A stretch of DNA of 64,000 nt from Scandinavium hiltneri (GTDB lineage: Bacteria > Pseudomonadota > Gammaproteobacteria > Enterobacterales > Enterobacteriaceae), in the NCBI RefSeq assembly GCF_024764835.1, contig NZ_JALIGE010000066.1, positions 1 to 64,000 of the forward strand. Reading direction: 5' to 3'. Below the pieces are notes generated by a model, which saw only the letters and a list, made by a program, of their open reading frames with translations, did no database searches and was not told where the DNA came from. Of the stretch, positions 26,175 to 36,056 are shown piece after piece. Numbering within the stretch: position 1 is the stretch's first letter; the number at the start of each line of letters is the position of its first letter. A program made the position numbers and the translations under genes.

Positions 26175-27073
26175 TTGCGCACCTCGTCTTTATCTTCATG
26201 CAGATTATCCTCTTCCTCATCGGCGCGGTTCGGACCGACCCCGACGTAGTGGAAGATGCTGGCCGCAAAGGTTGCTGCGAAGCCAACTGCCGCGAGCGGT
26301 TTCCAGATACCTTTCCAGAATTTAACGGTTTGACTGATTTCCGGATTTTCCGGCAGGCCGTGATACAAACCGGGTTTGTCGGCATGATGCAGGACGTACA
26401 TCACGTGCGTACCGCCGACGCCCGCAGGATCGTACAGACCTGCGTTGTCATAACCGCGCGTTTTCAGCTCGGTGACGCGCTCGCCCGCCAGCACTTTCAT
26501 ATCCTCTTTAGAACCAAAGTGGATAGCGCCGGTTGGGCACGTTTTCACACATGCCGGTTCCTGGCCCACGGTGACGCGGTCAACGCACAGCGTACATTTG
26601 TAGACGCGATTGTCTTCCGGGTTCAGACGCGGCACATCAAACGGACAGCCTGCGATGCAGTAGCCACACCCGATGCACTGCTCAGACTGGAAGTCGACAA
26701 TGCCATTGGCATACTGAATGATAGCCCCTTCTGATGGACAGGCTTTCAAACAGCCAGGATCAGCGCAGTGCATACAGCCATCCTTACGGATAAGCCACTC
26801 CAGTTTGTCGTTCTGCTCGACTTCCGAAAAGCGCATCACGGTCCATGATTTTGCGGTCAAATCCGCCGGGTTGTCGTACACCCCGACGTTGTGACCGATT
26901 TCATCACGGATATCGTTCCACTCCGAACAGGCCACCTGACAGGCTTTGCAGCCGATACAGGTGGTCACGTCGATGAGTTTCGCCACTTCCTGTTGATGAT
27001 CCCGTGCCTGAGGCGCGGGCGTGAAACCGTTAGTCGCGGAACGGCGAATAATATCTTGAGATTGATAAGCCAT
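26171..27073 (-). CDS. fdoH: FdoH, formate dehydrogenase-O iron-sulfur subunit
   Basis: Beta subunit with four 4Fe-4S clusters. Cysteine motifs run in order CIGCKACQVAC, CMHCADPGCLKAC, CIGCGYCIAGC and CTLCVDRV...CVKTC. A C-terminal membrane anchor lies at about residues 253-280. Length is 300 residues. It connects the catalytic FdoG to the cytochrome FdoI on the periplasmic side. Confidence 0.97.
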   Translation of the reverse strand: MAYQSQDIIRRSATNGFTPAPQARDHQQEVAKLIDVTTCIGCKACQVACSEWNDIRDEIGHNVGVYDNPADLTAKSWTVMRFSEVEQNDKLEWLIRKDGCMHCADPGCLKACPSEGAIIQYANGIVDFQSEQCIGCGYCIAGCPFDVPRLNPEDNRVYKCTLCVDRVTVGQEPACVKTCPTGAIHFGSKEDMKVLAGERVTELKTRGYDNAGLYDPAGVGGTHVMYVLHHADKPGLYHGLPENPEISQTVKFWKGIWKPLAAVGFAATFAASIFHYVGVGPNRADEEEDNLHEDKDEVRK

Positions 27074-27085
27074 ATTTCGTCTCCG

Positions 27086-30000
27086 CTAGACCTTTTCCAC
27101 GTTCACGAGGAAGGATTTAAACTCCGGCGTCTGGGTGTTGGCATCGCCAACAAACGGCGTCAGGGTATTCGCGATAAAGCCTTTCTTCGCGACGCCCTGA
27201 TAACCCCAGTGGATCGGAATCCCGATGGTATCCACGTCTTTCCCGTCTACCTTCAGCGTGCGGATACGTTTGGTCACCACCGCCTTGGCTTTGATATAGC
27301 CGCGGTTGGAGGAGACTTTCACCGTGTCGCCGTGACCGATGCCGAGTTTACCCGCCAGCTTCTCACCAATCTCGATGAACTGTTCTGGCTGCGCGATAGC
27401 GTTCAGCAACGCGTGCTTGGTCCAGTAGTGGAAGTGCTCGGTCAGACGATACGTGGTCCCAACGTACGGGAACTTATCGTGTTTACCCATCGCTTCCATA
27501 TCGTCTTTGAACACGCGTGCGGCCGGGTTCGAAATGACGTTCGGGTGCAGTGGGTTGGTACCGAGCGGCGTTTCAAACGGCTCGTAGTGTTCCGGGAACG
27601 GCCCTTCTGCCATCTTATCAAGAGCAAACAGGCGTCCCATTCCTTCGGGTTGCATGATGAATGGCCCAACGTCAGTCCCCGGCGCTGCGGTGCTGTAGTC
27701 CGGAATATCCACGCCGCCCCATTTCGCGCCATCCCATTTGATCAGCTGGCGCTTCGGATCCCACGGTTTACCCTGCGGGTCTGCGGAAGCACGGTTATAC
27801 AGGATGCGACGGTTCAGCGGCCACGCCCATGCCCAGCCGAGCGTATTGCCCAGGCCTGATGGGTCGGCGTTATCGCGACGCGCCATCTGGTTGCCGTCCG
27901 GCGTCCAGCTGCCGGCGAAAATCCAGCAACCGCTGGCGGTGGTGCCATCGTCACGCAACTGTGCAAACGAACTGAGCAGCTGGCCTTTTTTGACGATAAC
28001 CGCGCCGGTAGCCGGGTCGGTTATGTCTGCCAGCGCTTTACCGTTGCTTTCCATCGCCACTTCTTCCGAAGCAGGCTCGTCCGGCGTGGCGTAATTCCAC
28101 GTCATGTTGAGCACCGGTTCAGGCGCCGGGCCGCCGTCTTTGGCATACATTTCACGCATACGCATGAAAATACCGGCCAGGATTTCACCATCGGTTTTGG
28201 CGATCCCCGGGGCATCCGCGCCTTTCCAGTGCCATTGCAGCCAGCGGCCGGAGTTAACGATAGAACCGTTCTCTTCGGCGAAGCAGGTCGATGGCAGACG
28301 GAATACTTCGGTCTGGATTTTTGACGGGTCAACGTCGTTCTGCTCGCCGTGGTTCTGCCAGAAGGTCGACGTTTCAGTATTCAGCGGGTCGATGGTGACG
28401 AGGAATTTCAGCTTCGACAGCGAGGCTACAATCTTGTTTTTGTTCGGGAACGACGCCACTGGGTTAAAGCCCTGGCAGAGATAGCCGTTCACCTGGCCTT
28501 TGGACATCATCTCGAAGTACTGCAGCACGTCGTAGCCTTTGTCCCACTTCGGCAGCCAGTCAAAGCCCCAGCTGTTTTCCGCGGTCGCCTTGTCGCCGTA
28601 GAAGGATTTCATCATCGAGACGAAGAACTTCGGATAGTTGCCCCAATAGTTTACCTGGCCTTCCAGCAGTGGTTTTGGCGTATTGGCGGTCAGATAGGTT
28701 TGCAGGTCAGTCTGTTTTTCGCTTGGCAGCGTCATGTAGCCCGGCAGGCTTTGCGACAGCAGGCCAAGGTCGGTCAGGCCCTGAATATTGGAGTGACCGC
28801 GCAGGGCGTTCACGCCGCCGCCTGCCATACCCATATTGCCGAGCAGCAGCTGGATCATCGCCATGGTGCGGATGTTTTGCGCGCCGACGGAGTGCTGCGT
28901 CCAGCCCAGGGCATACAGAAATGAGGCGGTTTTATCGTGGGCGCTGGTTTCCGCGATGTACTCGCAGACTTTCAGGAAGTCAGCTTTCGGCGTACCACAA
29001 ATGTTCTCAACCATCTCAGGCGTGTAGCGGGAAACGTGCTCTTTCAGCAGGTTCCACACGCAGCGCGGGTGAGTCAGCGTGGTGTCGCGTTTGGCGTGGC
29101 CGTTTTCGTCCAGCTCATAGTTCCAGCTGGTTTTATCGTACTTGCGTGCGTCGGCGTCATAACCCGAGAACAGACCGTCGTCGAACGCGTAATCTTCGCG
29201 CACAATCAGGCTGGCGTTGGTATACGCCTCAGTGTATTCACGGTTAATTTTTTCGTTATTCAGCAGATACAGAATAACCCCGGACAAGAAGGTAATGTCC
29301 GTGCCGGAACGAATCGGCGTATAGAAATCGGCGACCGATGCCGTACGCGTAAAGCGCGGATCGATAACGATAAGTTTGGCGCCATTGTGAATTTTGGCTT
29401 CCATCGCCCAGCGGAACCCGACTGGATGCGCTTCAGCGGCGTTACCGCCCATCACCACGACCAGGTTGGCGTTTTTAATATCCACCCAGTGGTTGGTCAT
29501 CGCACCGCGACCAAATGTTGGAGCAAGACTTGCTACCGTTGGTCCGTGTCAGACGCGTGCCTGGTTGTCCACCGCGAGCATACCAAGCGCACGGGAGAAT
29601 TTCTGGGTTAAATAGCCGGTTTCGTTACTGGACGCAGATGCACACAGCATACCGGTGGAGAGCCAGCGGTTGACGGTGGTGCCTTCGGCGTTTTGTGCAA
29701 TGAAGTTGGCGTCACGATCGGCTTTCATCAGTTTGGCGATGCGTTCGAACGCGTCGTCCCAGCTGATTTGCTGCCATTTATCGGAGCCTGGTGCACGGTA
29801 TTCAGGGTATTTCAGACGGCTTTCGGAGTGGATGAAATCCACCAGACCCGCGCCTTTCGGGCAAAGCGCCCCACGGTTTACCGGATGATCCGGGTCGCCT
29901 TCGATATGGAAGATGGATGCTTTGGCGTTCTTTGCTCCGTCACCGAGGCTGTACATCAACAGCCCACAACCGACAGAACAATATGTGCAGGTATTACGGG

Positions 30001-30136
30001 TTTCACGGGTACGTAGCAGTTTGTACTGCCGCGTTTCCGCCAGCGCTACGCTTGGGGCAAACCCCAAAGCAGCTGCCGTTGTGCCTGCCATACCGCCAGC
30101 GCAGATCTTAAAGAACTGCCTTCTGCTGACCTGCAT
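27086..30136 (-). CDS. fdoG: FdoG, formate dehydrogenase-O catalytic subunit (selenoprotein)
   Basis: Periplasmic molybdo-bis-MGD enzyme oxidising formate. The start at 30136 (MQVSRRQFFKICAGG) gives a twin-arginine signal and 1016 residues. Codon 196 is TGA (29549-29551) flanked by NQARV and HGPTVAS. This is the selenocysteine of E. coli FdoG, so the apparent split into two frames is not a pseudogene. The 4Fe-4S cysteines are in CTYCSVGCG near the N-terminus. Activity needs the selenocysteine machinery and cofactor from mobA/mobB, also in this window. Confidence 0.97.
29519..29551 (-). promoter_or_regulatory. SECIS element of fdoG
   Basis: Immediately after the in-frame TGA the mRNA can form an apical hairpin (agcaa-gtc-ttgct, 29522-29534). 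Its position and GUCU-type loop resemble the E. coli fdhF/fdoG selenocysteine insertion elements that bind SelB. Confidence 0.7.
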
Positions 30137-30329
30137 GGTCACTCCTTGTTTCGACATTGCTTCCCCGTCGCCACTCAATACCTAAACCGCTAAGGGGATG
30201 GATTGTTATTTACCTTTGCGGTTGTTGCCACAAAGGTTCAGAATTGGGGTAATCTCCCTCATTCCTGGAGGGATATGCCTTCAGAATACCACAATGTGTG
30301 TGCGTTTGTTCTAATACGGTTAATGTAAA

Positions 30330-31160
30330 GTGAACGAAAAATCATCAGAACAGGTTGGTAATGTGAGTGATATCACTGGAATGCGTCAGGTGAATCTCTG
30401 GAAGCGCCAGGATTTACACCATACTCAGCAGGACGAGCTCGCGGAAGAGGTCCCTGTGGCGCTGGTCTATAACGGTATTTCGCATGTGGTGATGATGGCA
30501 TCGCCGAAAGATCTGATGCTTTTTGCCATTGGTTTTTCCCTCTCCGAAGGAATTATTGAAAACCGATCCGAAATTTTCGGGATGGAAGTGCTACAGGTCT
30601 GTAACGGACTCGAAGTGCAGATTGAACTCTCCAGCCGTCGTTTTATGGCACTCAAAGAACGCCGTCGCGCGCTGGCCGGACGCACAGGCTGCGGCGTTTG
30701 CGGCGTGGAACAGCTTGATGATGTGGGGCGCCCGATAGCGCCGCTGCCGTTCAGCCAGACTTTCAGCCTCAAATATCTCGATCTCGCGCTCGAACACCTC
30801 AATGATGTCCAGCCGGTGGGCCGCCTGACGGGCTGCACCCACGCTGCCGCGTGGGTTACCCCTAACGGCACGCTGGCGGGCGGAATGGAAGACGTTGGTC
30901 GCCATGTGGCGCTGGATAAACTGCTGGGACGACGCGCGGGAGAAGGTGACGCCTGGCAGCAGGGCGCAGTGCTGGTCTCCAGCCGGGCCAGCTATGAAAT
31001 GGTGCAGAAAGCCGCGATGTGTGGCGTAGAAATCCTGTTCGCTGTCTCCGCAGCGACGACGCTGGCGGTCGAAGTGGCTGAGCGCTGCAACCTGACGCTG
31101 GTGGGCTTCTGCAAACCAGGCAGGGCGACGATTTATACCCATCCTCAGCGGCTTGTTTAA
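30330..31160 (+). CDS. fdhD: FdhD, formate dehydrogenase sulfurtransferase
   Basis: Carries sulfur from IscS to the molybdenum cofactor before insertion into formate dehydrogenases. The start codon is GTG at 30330. C121 and C124 in GCGVCG are the conserved sulfur-transfer pair with E. coli numbering. The 276 residues are of normal length. Divergent from fdoG across a 193-bp gap that must hold both promoters. Confidence 0.96.
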   Translation: MNEKSSEQVGNVSDITGMRQVNLWKRQDLHHTQQDELAEEVPVALVYNGISHVVMMASPKDLMLFAIGFSLSEGIIENRSEIFGMEVLQVCNGLEVQIELSSRRFMALKERRRALAGRTGCGVCGVEQLDDVGRPIAPLPFSQTFSLKYLDLALEHLNDVQPVGRLTGCTHAAAWVTPNGTLAGGMEDVGRHVALDKLLGRRAGEGDAWQQGAVLVSSRASYEMVQKAAMCGVEILFAVSAATTLAVEVAERCNLTLVGFCKPGRATIYTHPQRLV

Positions 31161-31325
31161 TTTCTTCTCAATAATGAGACAAATTATAATCTGTATTATG
31201 CGGAAATATTGATGATAGTAATTTCAACGTAATTCTTTATCGGCAGATTAAATTATGGACCTTACCTCACCCTTTCTCATTAAAATCCAGGCTAATGTGG
31301 GATCTTTCCTTGTCAAGGATCTGAC

Positions 31326-32297
31326 ATGTCACATGGACCGTTTAAAGAATATGTCGTAGATGGCGCAATATTACATTGTCCTTTTACCTCTTCTCCTATT
31401 ACCCTGAAAGCCACTGATGCCCGAACTGTAAAAATACAGAGCAAAGCTGTCTGTACCGAAGACGATAAGCAAGCTACAAATAATAACCATAGTGAATGTA
31501 TTAAAACATTAAAGCCCTGCACGCCAATGTTAATGGCGTGGTTAAATCCACGTGGTCAGGCTGCCAATGTTCTATCAAATGGCCATGTTCGCCTTCTTGA
31601 TGACGCAACGATCAGATGCTCGCACGGTGATGAACCTTTATCATTTTTTAATTCCGGACAAATATCGACTATTGCTATACCGGGGTCGGGATTAATTACT
31701 TTACCGAAGGAAGTGCGTGAAGCAGGTTTTGCTGTGCGTCATCCGATAAAAGCATGGAATATTGGGGCACACTCACCGGGGAGTAACAACTTATCTACCA
31801 TCGCGGTTTTGTTTGCCAATGGAATGGGCTGGAAGCAGGATAAGCTCACCGAAGGTACATTAACCAATGCGTTTCGGCATACCATCTGGCAGGCAATGAT
31901 CAGTAATGAGTATGGTAAAGATTATGCTACCCAAGTTGGAAGTGCGCATGAAGATCACCCGCTCCTGCTTAGACAGATTGAAGCATGCCAAAAGGGAGGT
32001 CTGGTGGTTTGTAGTTTATTAACGACGGATGAGGCAGACGAAATTATAGATTTGAAGAACAATATAATTGGTCGATATGTTGGTTTAAATAATCCCGGTA
32101 AAAGTAATAGTGAGTTGGCTAAGATCATACTTAACATTCTGCTTGAAAAGGGGCTTTATACGATAGCGATGAAAGGGGTGAAGTATTGCCATATTGTACA
32201 GCAGACGATAGATATAAGTACCTTTGATAAATCAATTGGAAATGTTGATAGTGGGTTAAATCATGGAGACAAAGAGCGACAAGATGAAAGAGGGTAA
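31326..32297 (+). CDS. PAAR-like (DUF4280-type) protein with C-terminal toxin-like domain, candidate T6SS effector
   Basis: A 323-residue protein with a clear ribosome binding site (aagga). Residues about 8-108 resemble DUF4280, a PAAR-like spike domain: VVDGAILHCPF, paired cysteines, LSNGHVRLLDDATIRCSHG. Residues about 155-255 carry NAFRHTIWQA (181-190), AHED (207-210) and DLKNNIIGRYVG (242-253). This pattern matches what I recall of DUF6973, seen in polymorphic toxins. No vgrG or hcp lies nearby. The gene is AT-richer than its neighbours and sits where E. coli has yiiG, suggesting acquisition. Type VI delivery and toxicity are inferred. Confidence 0.65.
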   Translation: MSHGPFKEYVVDGAILHCPFTSSPITLKATDARTVKIQSKAVCTEDDKQATNNNHSECIKTLKPCTPMLMAWLNPRGQAANVLSNGHVRLLDDATIRCSHGDEPLSFFNSGQISTIAIPGSGLITLPKEVREAGFAVRHPIKAWNIGAHSPGSNNLSTIAVLFANGMGWKQDKLTEGTLTNAFRHTIWQAMISNEYGKDYATQVGSAHEDHPLLLRQIEACQKGGLVVCSLLTTDEADEIIDLKNNIIGRYVGLNNPGKSNSELAKIILNILLEKGLYTIAMKGVKYCHIVQQTIDISTFDKSIGNVDSGLNHGDKERQDERG

Positions 32298-32844
32298 AGG
32301 AAAATATATCTATTTATTTGGTTGTTGTGCTTTGGTTGCTGTTTCAATTTTCATTTTTTATCCGGAAAATAAACGAGTTCTCGAAAAGGTTGCAGAGATC
32401 TGTAGTAGTGGGCAGAAACAGCTAAAACTTCACCAAGTGACCGATTTTGAATGGGATACAGTTTACATCCAATATGGACTCTCGACAGAGTTTATGTATG
32501 AGGACTATAACTTATCCGGCATTGGTGAGGATAACGTTACTGAGTCTTATGGCCTCTCTCTCTATTTCATAAAAAATGGGAAAGGTGTTTATATGGAAAA
32601 TCATGAAGAATATACAAGAACGTCACCGGCAGTAACGGCTGTCGTCCATCAGCCACCAATATATGTAGAATTTGATGATCTGTTTTTTGAAAGTCATAAA
32701 GGGAAAAGAGATCGTATTTCAATCTCTGCGATATTCAATAACAACACAAATCTAACCATAAATATCAGAGACATTTATGGTGATAAAATCTGCACTGTGA
32801 CTGGCGGCATTGGTGATGTTTCCGGCATCTATTCAGGAGGCTGA
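32263..32844 (+). CDS. Small single-pass membrane protein, candidate immunity protein
   Basis: 193 residues, overlapping the preceding effector-like gene by 35 nt. A short basic N-terminus is followed by one hydrophobic helix (about 15-33) and an approximately 160-residue domain, presumably periplasmic, that I do not recognise. The start may instead be ATG 32284, which still keeps the helix. Coupling to a toxin-like gene, small size, AT-rich composition and envelope location are typical of immunity proteins; binding to the partner is inference. Confidence 0.6.
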   Translation: METKSDKMKEGKGKYIYLFGCCALVAVSIFIFYPENKRVLEKVAEICSSGQKQLKLHQVTDFEWDTVYIQYGLSTEFMYEDYNLSGIGEDNVTESYGLSLYFIKNGKGVYMENHEEYTRTSPAVTAVVHQPPIYVEFDDLFFESHKGKRDRISISAIFNNNTNLTINIRDIYGDKICTVTGGIGDVSGIYSGG

Positions 32845-32984
32845 ATCTCGCCCTTACCATTAGTCAATTAATTTGAATGAAGTAAGCAAAACCTTCCGCT
32901 ATTCGTTGGGTGAATGTGAGGCTATGATTTATCACATCAAGGCAAAATGCCTTACCAACACAAATTAACTGAAGGGTATACATC

Positions 32985-33197
32985 ATGAATAGCATCAAAA
33001 CTTTTGTCGCAGTTATCGCTCTCGCAACGTCATTCGGTTCTTTCGCTGCACAGACTGTCACCGCAACCTCTTCCACCATCGACGGTGCAGAAGCGAAAAT
33101 CGCAGCACAGGCTCAGGAAGCTGGCGCATCTTCTTACACCATTACCCAGGCTTTCACCGGTAACCGTGTACACATGACCGCTGAGTTAAATAAGTAA
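32985..33197 (+). CDS. YdgH/BhsA/McbA-like (DUF1471) periplasmic protein
   Basis: A 70-residue precursor with a signal peptide (cleavage after about residue 22, SFAAQT) and a DUF1471 domain (GAEAKIAAQAQEAGASSYTI...GNRVHMTAEL). Family members such as BhsA and McbA are stress-induced envelope proteins affecting biofilm. A gaaggg ribosome binding site precedes the ATG. Which member this is cannot be settled here. Confidence 0.88.
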   Translation: MNSIKTFVAVIALATSFGSFAAQTVTATSSTIDGAEAKIAAQAQEAGASSYTITQAFTGNRVHMTAELNK

Positions 33198-33207
33198 GTC
33201 ATAGCCA

Positions 33208-33238
33208 CTGTCCCTGGCTCGTCTTGAGCCCGGGACAG
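33208..33238. terminator. Terminator-like hairpin between the DUF1471 gene and frvR
   Basis: Interrupted stem ctgtccc..gctc / gagc..gggacag lies between two convergent genes. The T tract after it is weak. Confidence 0.55.
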
Positions 33239-33241
33239 GTT

Positions 33242-34987
33242 TCATTCCCGCAGCAACCGCACAAACTCTTCCGCACTTTTTAATCCCGCAATTTTCCCCG
33301 GTAAATGCTTGTACAACGTTCTGGCCAGATAGCTGAATATTTTCAGTTCATGGCGGGCAGATGCGCTGGCGCAGGCGATCAGCAGATGACTCACTGGTTC
33401 ATGGTTGACGACAACAGGCCGGGAAAGCGTAATGAAATAGCCACGAAATGAGGTCTCTTTTTCGCTCCAGCAATGGGGAATCGCCAGCTGATTGACGATC
33501 AAATTCTCCCCTTCCTGTTCACGCTGGCAAATACGGCAGGCTTCCTCGTCGGTGAGATGCCCTTGCCTGACCAGGCGCTGGCTGACTCGCGCACAAATCT
33601 CAAGCCAGCCGTCGTTGGGCTGATTTTCTTCATGAAAACAGGCATCGACGGGGAATAAGCGCTCCAGATGCTGGCGGATATACGCGGTATCGAGGAAATC
33701 TTTAATCTGGCCGATACCCGCCGGGGTGATGATATTGCGGATATTGAGCACATTGCCGAGGTTGACGTTGAGCTGAAGATGGCTGTTATTGATGATACAA
33801 ACCGGCTGAATTTCGTCACGCAGGCCCATCAATCCGGACAGACTGCGGGCAATATGCACCCGACAGTTAGGCACGTCCCGCTCGATAGCCAGCTTGTTAA
33901 TGGTGGCGATGGCGTTTTGTTCGGCGAGCAAAATCACCGGCTGCCGCTCTGTTTGATGGCGTTCCAGCGCGCAGGCGAAATACAGCCCAATCAAGTCGCT
34001 GTCAGAAACGATAATTCCCAGCCGTTCCCGCAGCAGGCCGATAAAACGAATGCTCATATCAAACGCCACGGGCCACGCGGCTTTCAGGTTATTCATGCTG
34101 CTCTGACGGCTTTCCGCCACCCATACCGGTGATGCGGCACAGCGCGTCACATGTCCGGTTAAATCCTCAATAAGCTGTGCGTCCTGCACACCGCCCGGAT
34201 GGTCAATCAACGCCTCATCCAGCAGTTGTTGGATCCTGTCTGGCGTTATCTGCGTGGCGTTGTACTGCAACGCATCCAGCAACGAAATCAGTACGCTCAA
34301 TGTCTTCTGATTAAAATAAAACCCTGCATTCTCAATACATACAGCGATTTCGTGATCCGCATCGACCAGGGGCGCACTGTGGATAAGATTTCGCATCGCC
34401 CACACCGCCAGCACCACGCTCACCACATAGTCACGGTGGATGGCCGGCCAGGCCTGAATCGCACTGATGCCGGCCGTCAATCGTTCGATGGCGGCGTAAT
34501 TAAAGCCAGTGAGAGACGACACAAACGGATCTTTTTTCAGCAGGTTAGCGAGGATCAGAATCTGCCGGGCTTCAGGTTCGTCGATGAAGTACCCGAGGCC
34601 GGGCCGACCGGCAATGATGAAGACCTTTTCATAGCGCTGGCGCAGTTTCACCAGCTTCTCCGCAATCAATGTTTCGGGAAGATTCAGCGCATCAGCCAGC
34701 TGAAGACGAGTAGTAAACCCGTTGAGCAACAGCAGCGCCAGCAGCTGATCGTCGTTGTCATGGCGCTGAAGCAGCTGGAAATAGTGCTTTCTGTCGAGAA
34801 TTTCCAGCTGCACGCCTGCGCTGCCCTGACGGGTTACCCGGGCGCGTCCGCTGAGCGTAAAATTCAGATAATCAATGTCCCGCGAAATGGTCCGGGCGGA
34901 AACGCCAGCGTGTTGCGCCAGTTCCGCAAGGGAACTGGGCTGATGTTCCAGTTTTTCCAGAAGAGAAAGCTGGCGGTCGTTAAGCAT
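33242..34987 (-). CDS. frvR: FrvR, PRD-containing PTS-linked transcription regulator
   Basis: A 581-residue regulator of the BglG/MtlR type. N-terminal helix-turn-helix segments (LAELAQHAGVSARTISRDIDYL at about 17-38), PTS-regulation domains in the middle, and a C-terminal EIIA-fructose-like domain with NQLAIPHCWS holding its phosphorylatable His. The start at 34987 aligns with E. coli; 15 upstream codons overlap the frvX end. Last gene of the frvABXR operon, which it presumably controls. The physiological sugar is unknown. Confidence 0.93.
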   Translation of the reverse strand: MLNDRQLSLLEKLEHQPSSLAELAQHAGVSARTISRDIDYLNFTLSGRARVTRQGSAGVQLEILDRKHYFQLLQRHDNDDQLLALLLLNGFTTRLQLADALNLPETLIAEKLVKLRQRYEKVFIIAGRPGLGYFIDEPEARQILILANLLKKDPFVSSLTGFNYAAIERLTAGISAIQAWPAIHRDYVVSVVLAVWAMRNLIHSAPLVDADHEIAVCIENAGFYFNQKTLSVLISLLDALQYNATQITPDRIQQLLDEALIDHPGGVQDAQLIEDLTGHVTRCAASPVWVAESRQSSMNNLKAAWPVAFDMSIRFIGLLRERLGIIVSDSDLIGLYFACALERHQTERQPVILLAEQNAIATINKLAIERDVPNCRVHIARSLSGLMGLRDEIQPVCIINNSHLQLNVNLGNVLNIRNIITPAGIGQIKDFLDTAYIRQHLERLFPVDACFHEENQPNDGWLEICARVSQRLVRQGHLTDEEACRICQREQEGENLIVNQLAIPHCWSEKETSFRGYFITLSRPVVVNHEPVSHLLIACASASARHELKIFSYLARTLYKHLPGKIAGLKSAEEFVRLLRE

Positions 34988-34994
34988 CCTGTTG

Positions 34995-36056
34995 TTACCT
35001 GAAATCCCGCAAAGCCGCCACGGTATCACCATTCAGCCGCTGTAAAAGTGTGCGGACCACGGTAAACAACGTGTTGTAATCTTTTTCAGAAATCATCCCG
35101 TTATTGGCGTGCAAGTAGCGCGTCGGTAGACACAATGCCAGTACTGGCCGACCGCCGCCCATTACGTTATAGCGTCCGCCGTCGGTGGCGCCGGTTTTCA
35201 TGATGCAGAATTGCACGTCACTCTCGGTCTGGCTGGCGCACTCTTTCAGCATCGCGGTCAGTTTCTGGTTGGGGAAATAGCGCTTATCGAACAGCATCGC
35301 CGCCGGACCGTGCCCGAGTTTAAGCGGAAATTTCACGCTATCGATGCCCGGCACATCGCCCGCTACGGCGGTATCCAGCACAATGACTACATCCGGTTTG
35401 ATGTGCTCGGCTGAGGTCTGCGCCCCGCGCAGGCCGACTTCCTCTTCCACGCTCGCCACGCCGAACAGCGTAATGTCCGGGTTATTGACCGCCTGGAACA
35501 GCTCCGCCATCAGGGCGCAGCCTGCACGGTTATCCAGCGCTTTGCCGACAATTTTATCGTCTCCCCAATGGGCGAAATGCGCCTCTGGGCTGATGAAATC
35601 ACCAATGCAGATGCCGATATTTTCCACCTGTTCGCGGCTGTTGGCACCAATATCGATAAACATTTCATCGAAATCAACCGGTTGCTGCTTTTGCTTTTCA
35701 CTCAACGCATGAGGGGCCACAGAGCCGATCACGCCGGGCACGTGTTTTCCGGCACGGGTACGAATTGTCACCCGATGATTGAGCATCGACTGGCTCCACC
35801 AGCCGCCGATGGTGGCGAAACGCAGAAAACCGTCATCGGTAATGTGGCTGACCATAAAGCCGACTTCATCCATATGACCGACAATCGCGACCTTCGGCCC
35901 GCGGTTGCCTTTGCGGGCGATAAAACTGCCCAGGCCATCGAAACTGATGTCATCCGCACAGCCTTCGAGCGTCGCCCGCAAAATATCGCGAACTTCCTGT
36001 TCATCACCACTGACGGCGGTGGCATTGCAGAGTTGTTTAAGCAGTTCGTTGTTCAT
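34995..36056 (-). CDS. frvX: FrvX, M42-family metallopeptidase-like protein
   Basis: A 353-residue dinuclear-zinc M42 (endoglucanase M/aminopeptidase-like) protein. Metal and catalytic motifs: GHMDEVGF with H61 and D63, GKALDNRAGC, EEEVGLRG and VVLDTA. Why a peptidase-like enzyme lies in a PTS operon is not known. Overlaps the frvB end by 20 nt. Confidence 0.93.
   Translation of the reverse strand: MNNELLKQLCNATAVSGDEQEVRDILRATLEGCADDISFDGLGSFIARKGNRGPKVAIVGHMDEVGFMVSHITDDGFLRFATIGGWWSQSMLNHRVTIRTRAGKHVPGVIGSVAPHALSEKQKQQPVDFDEMFIDIGANSREQVENIGICIGDFISPEAHFAHWGDDKIVGKALDNRAGCALMAELFQAVNNPDITLFGVASVEEEVGLRGAQTSAEHIKPDVVIVLDTAVAGDVPGIDSVKFPLKLGHGPAAMLFDKRYFPNQKLTAMLKECASQTESDVQFCIMKTGATDGGRYNVMGGGRPVLALCLPTRYLHANNGMISEKDYNTLFTVVRTLLQRLNGDTVAALRDFR

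Noticed and set aside
26891..27859. Long frames antisense to fdoG and fdoH
   Set aside because: Several long frames on the plus strand here are explained by the codon bias of the fdo genes; their translations look like no protein.
29500..29560. fdoG appears broken into two reading frames by a stop codon
   Set aside because: The TGA is codon 196, exactly the selenocysteine of FdoG, in conserved context and followed by a SECIS-like hairpin.
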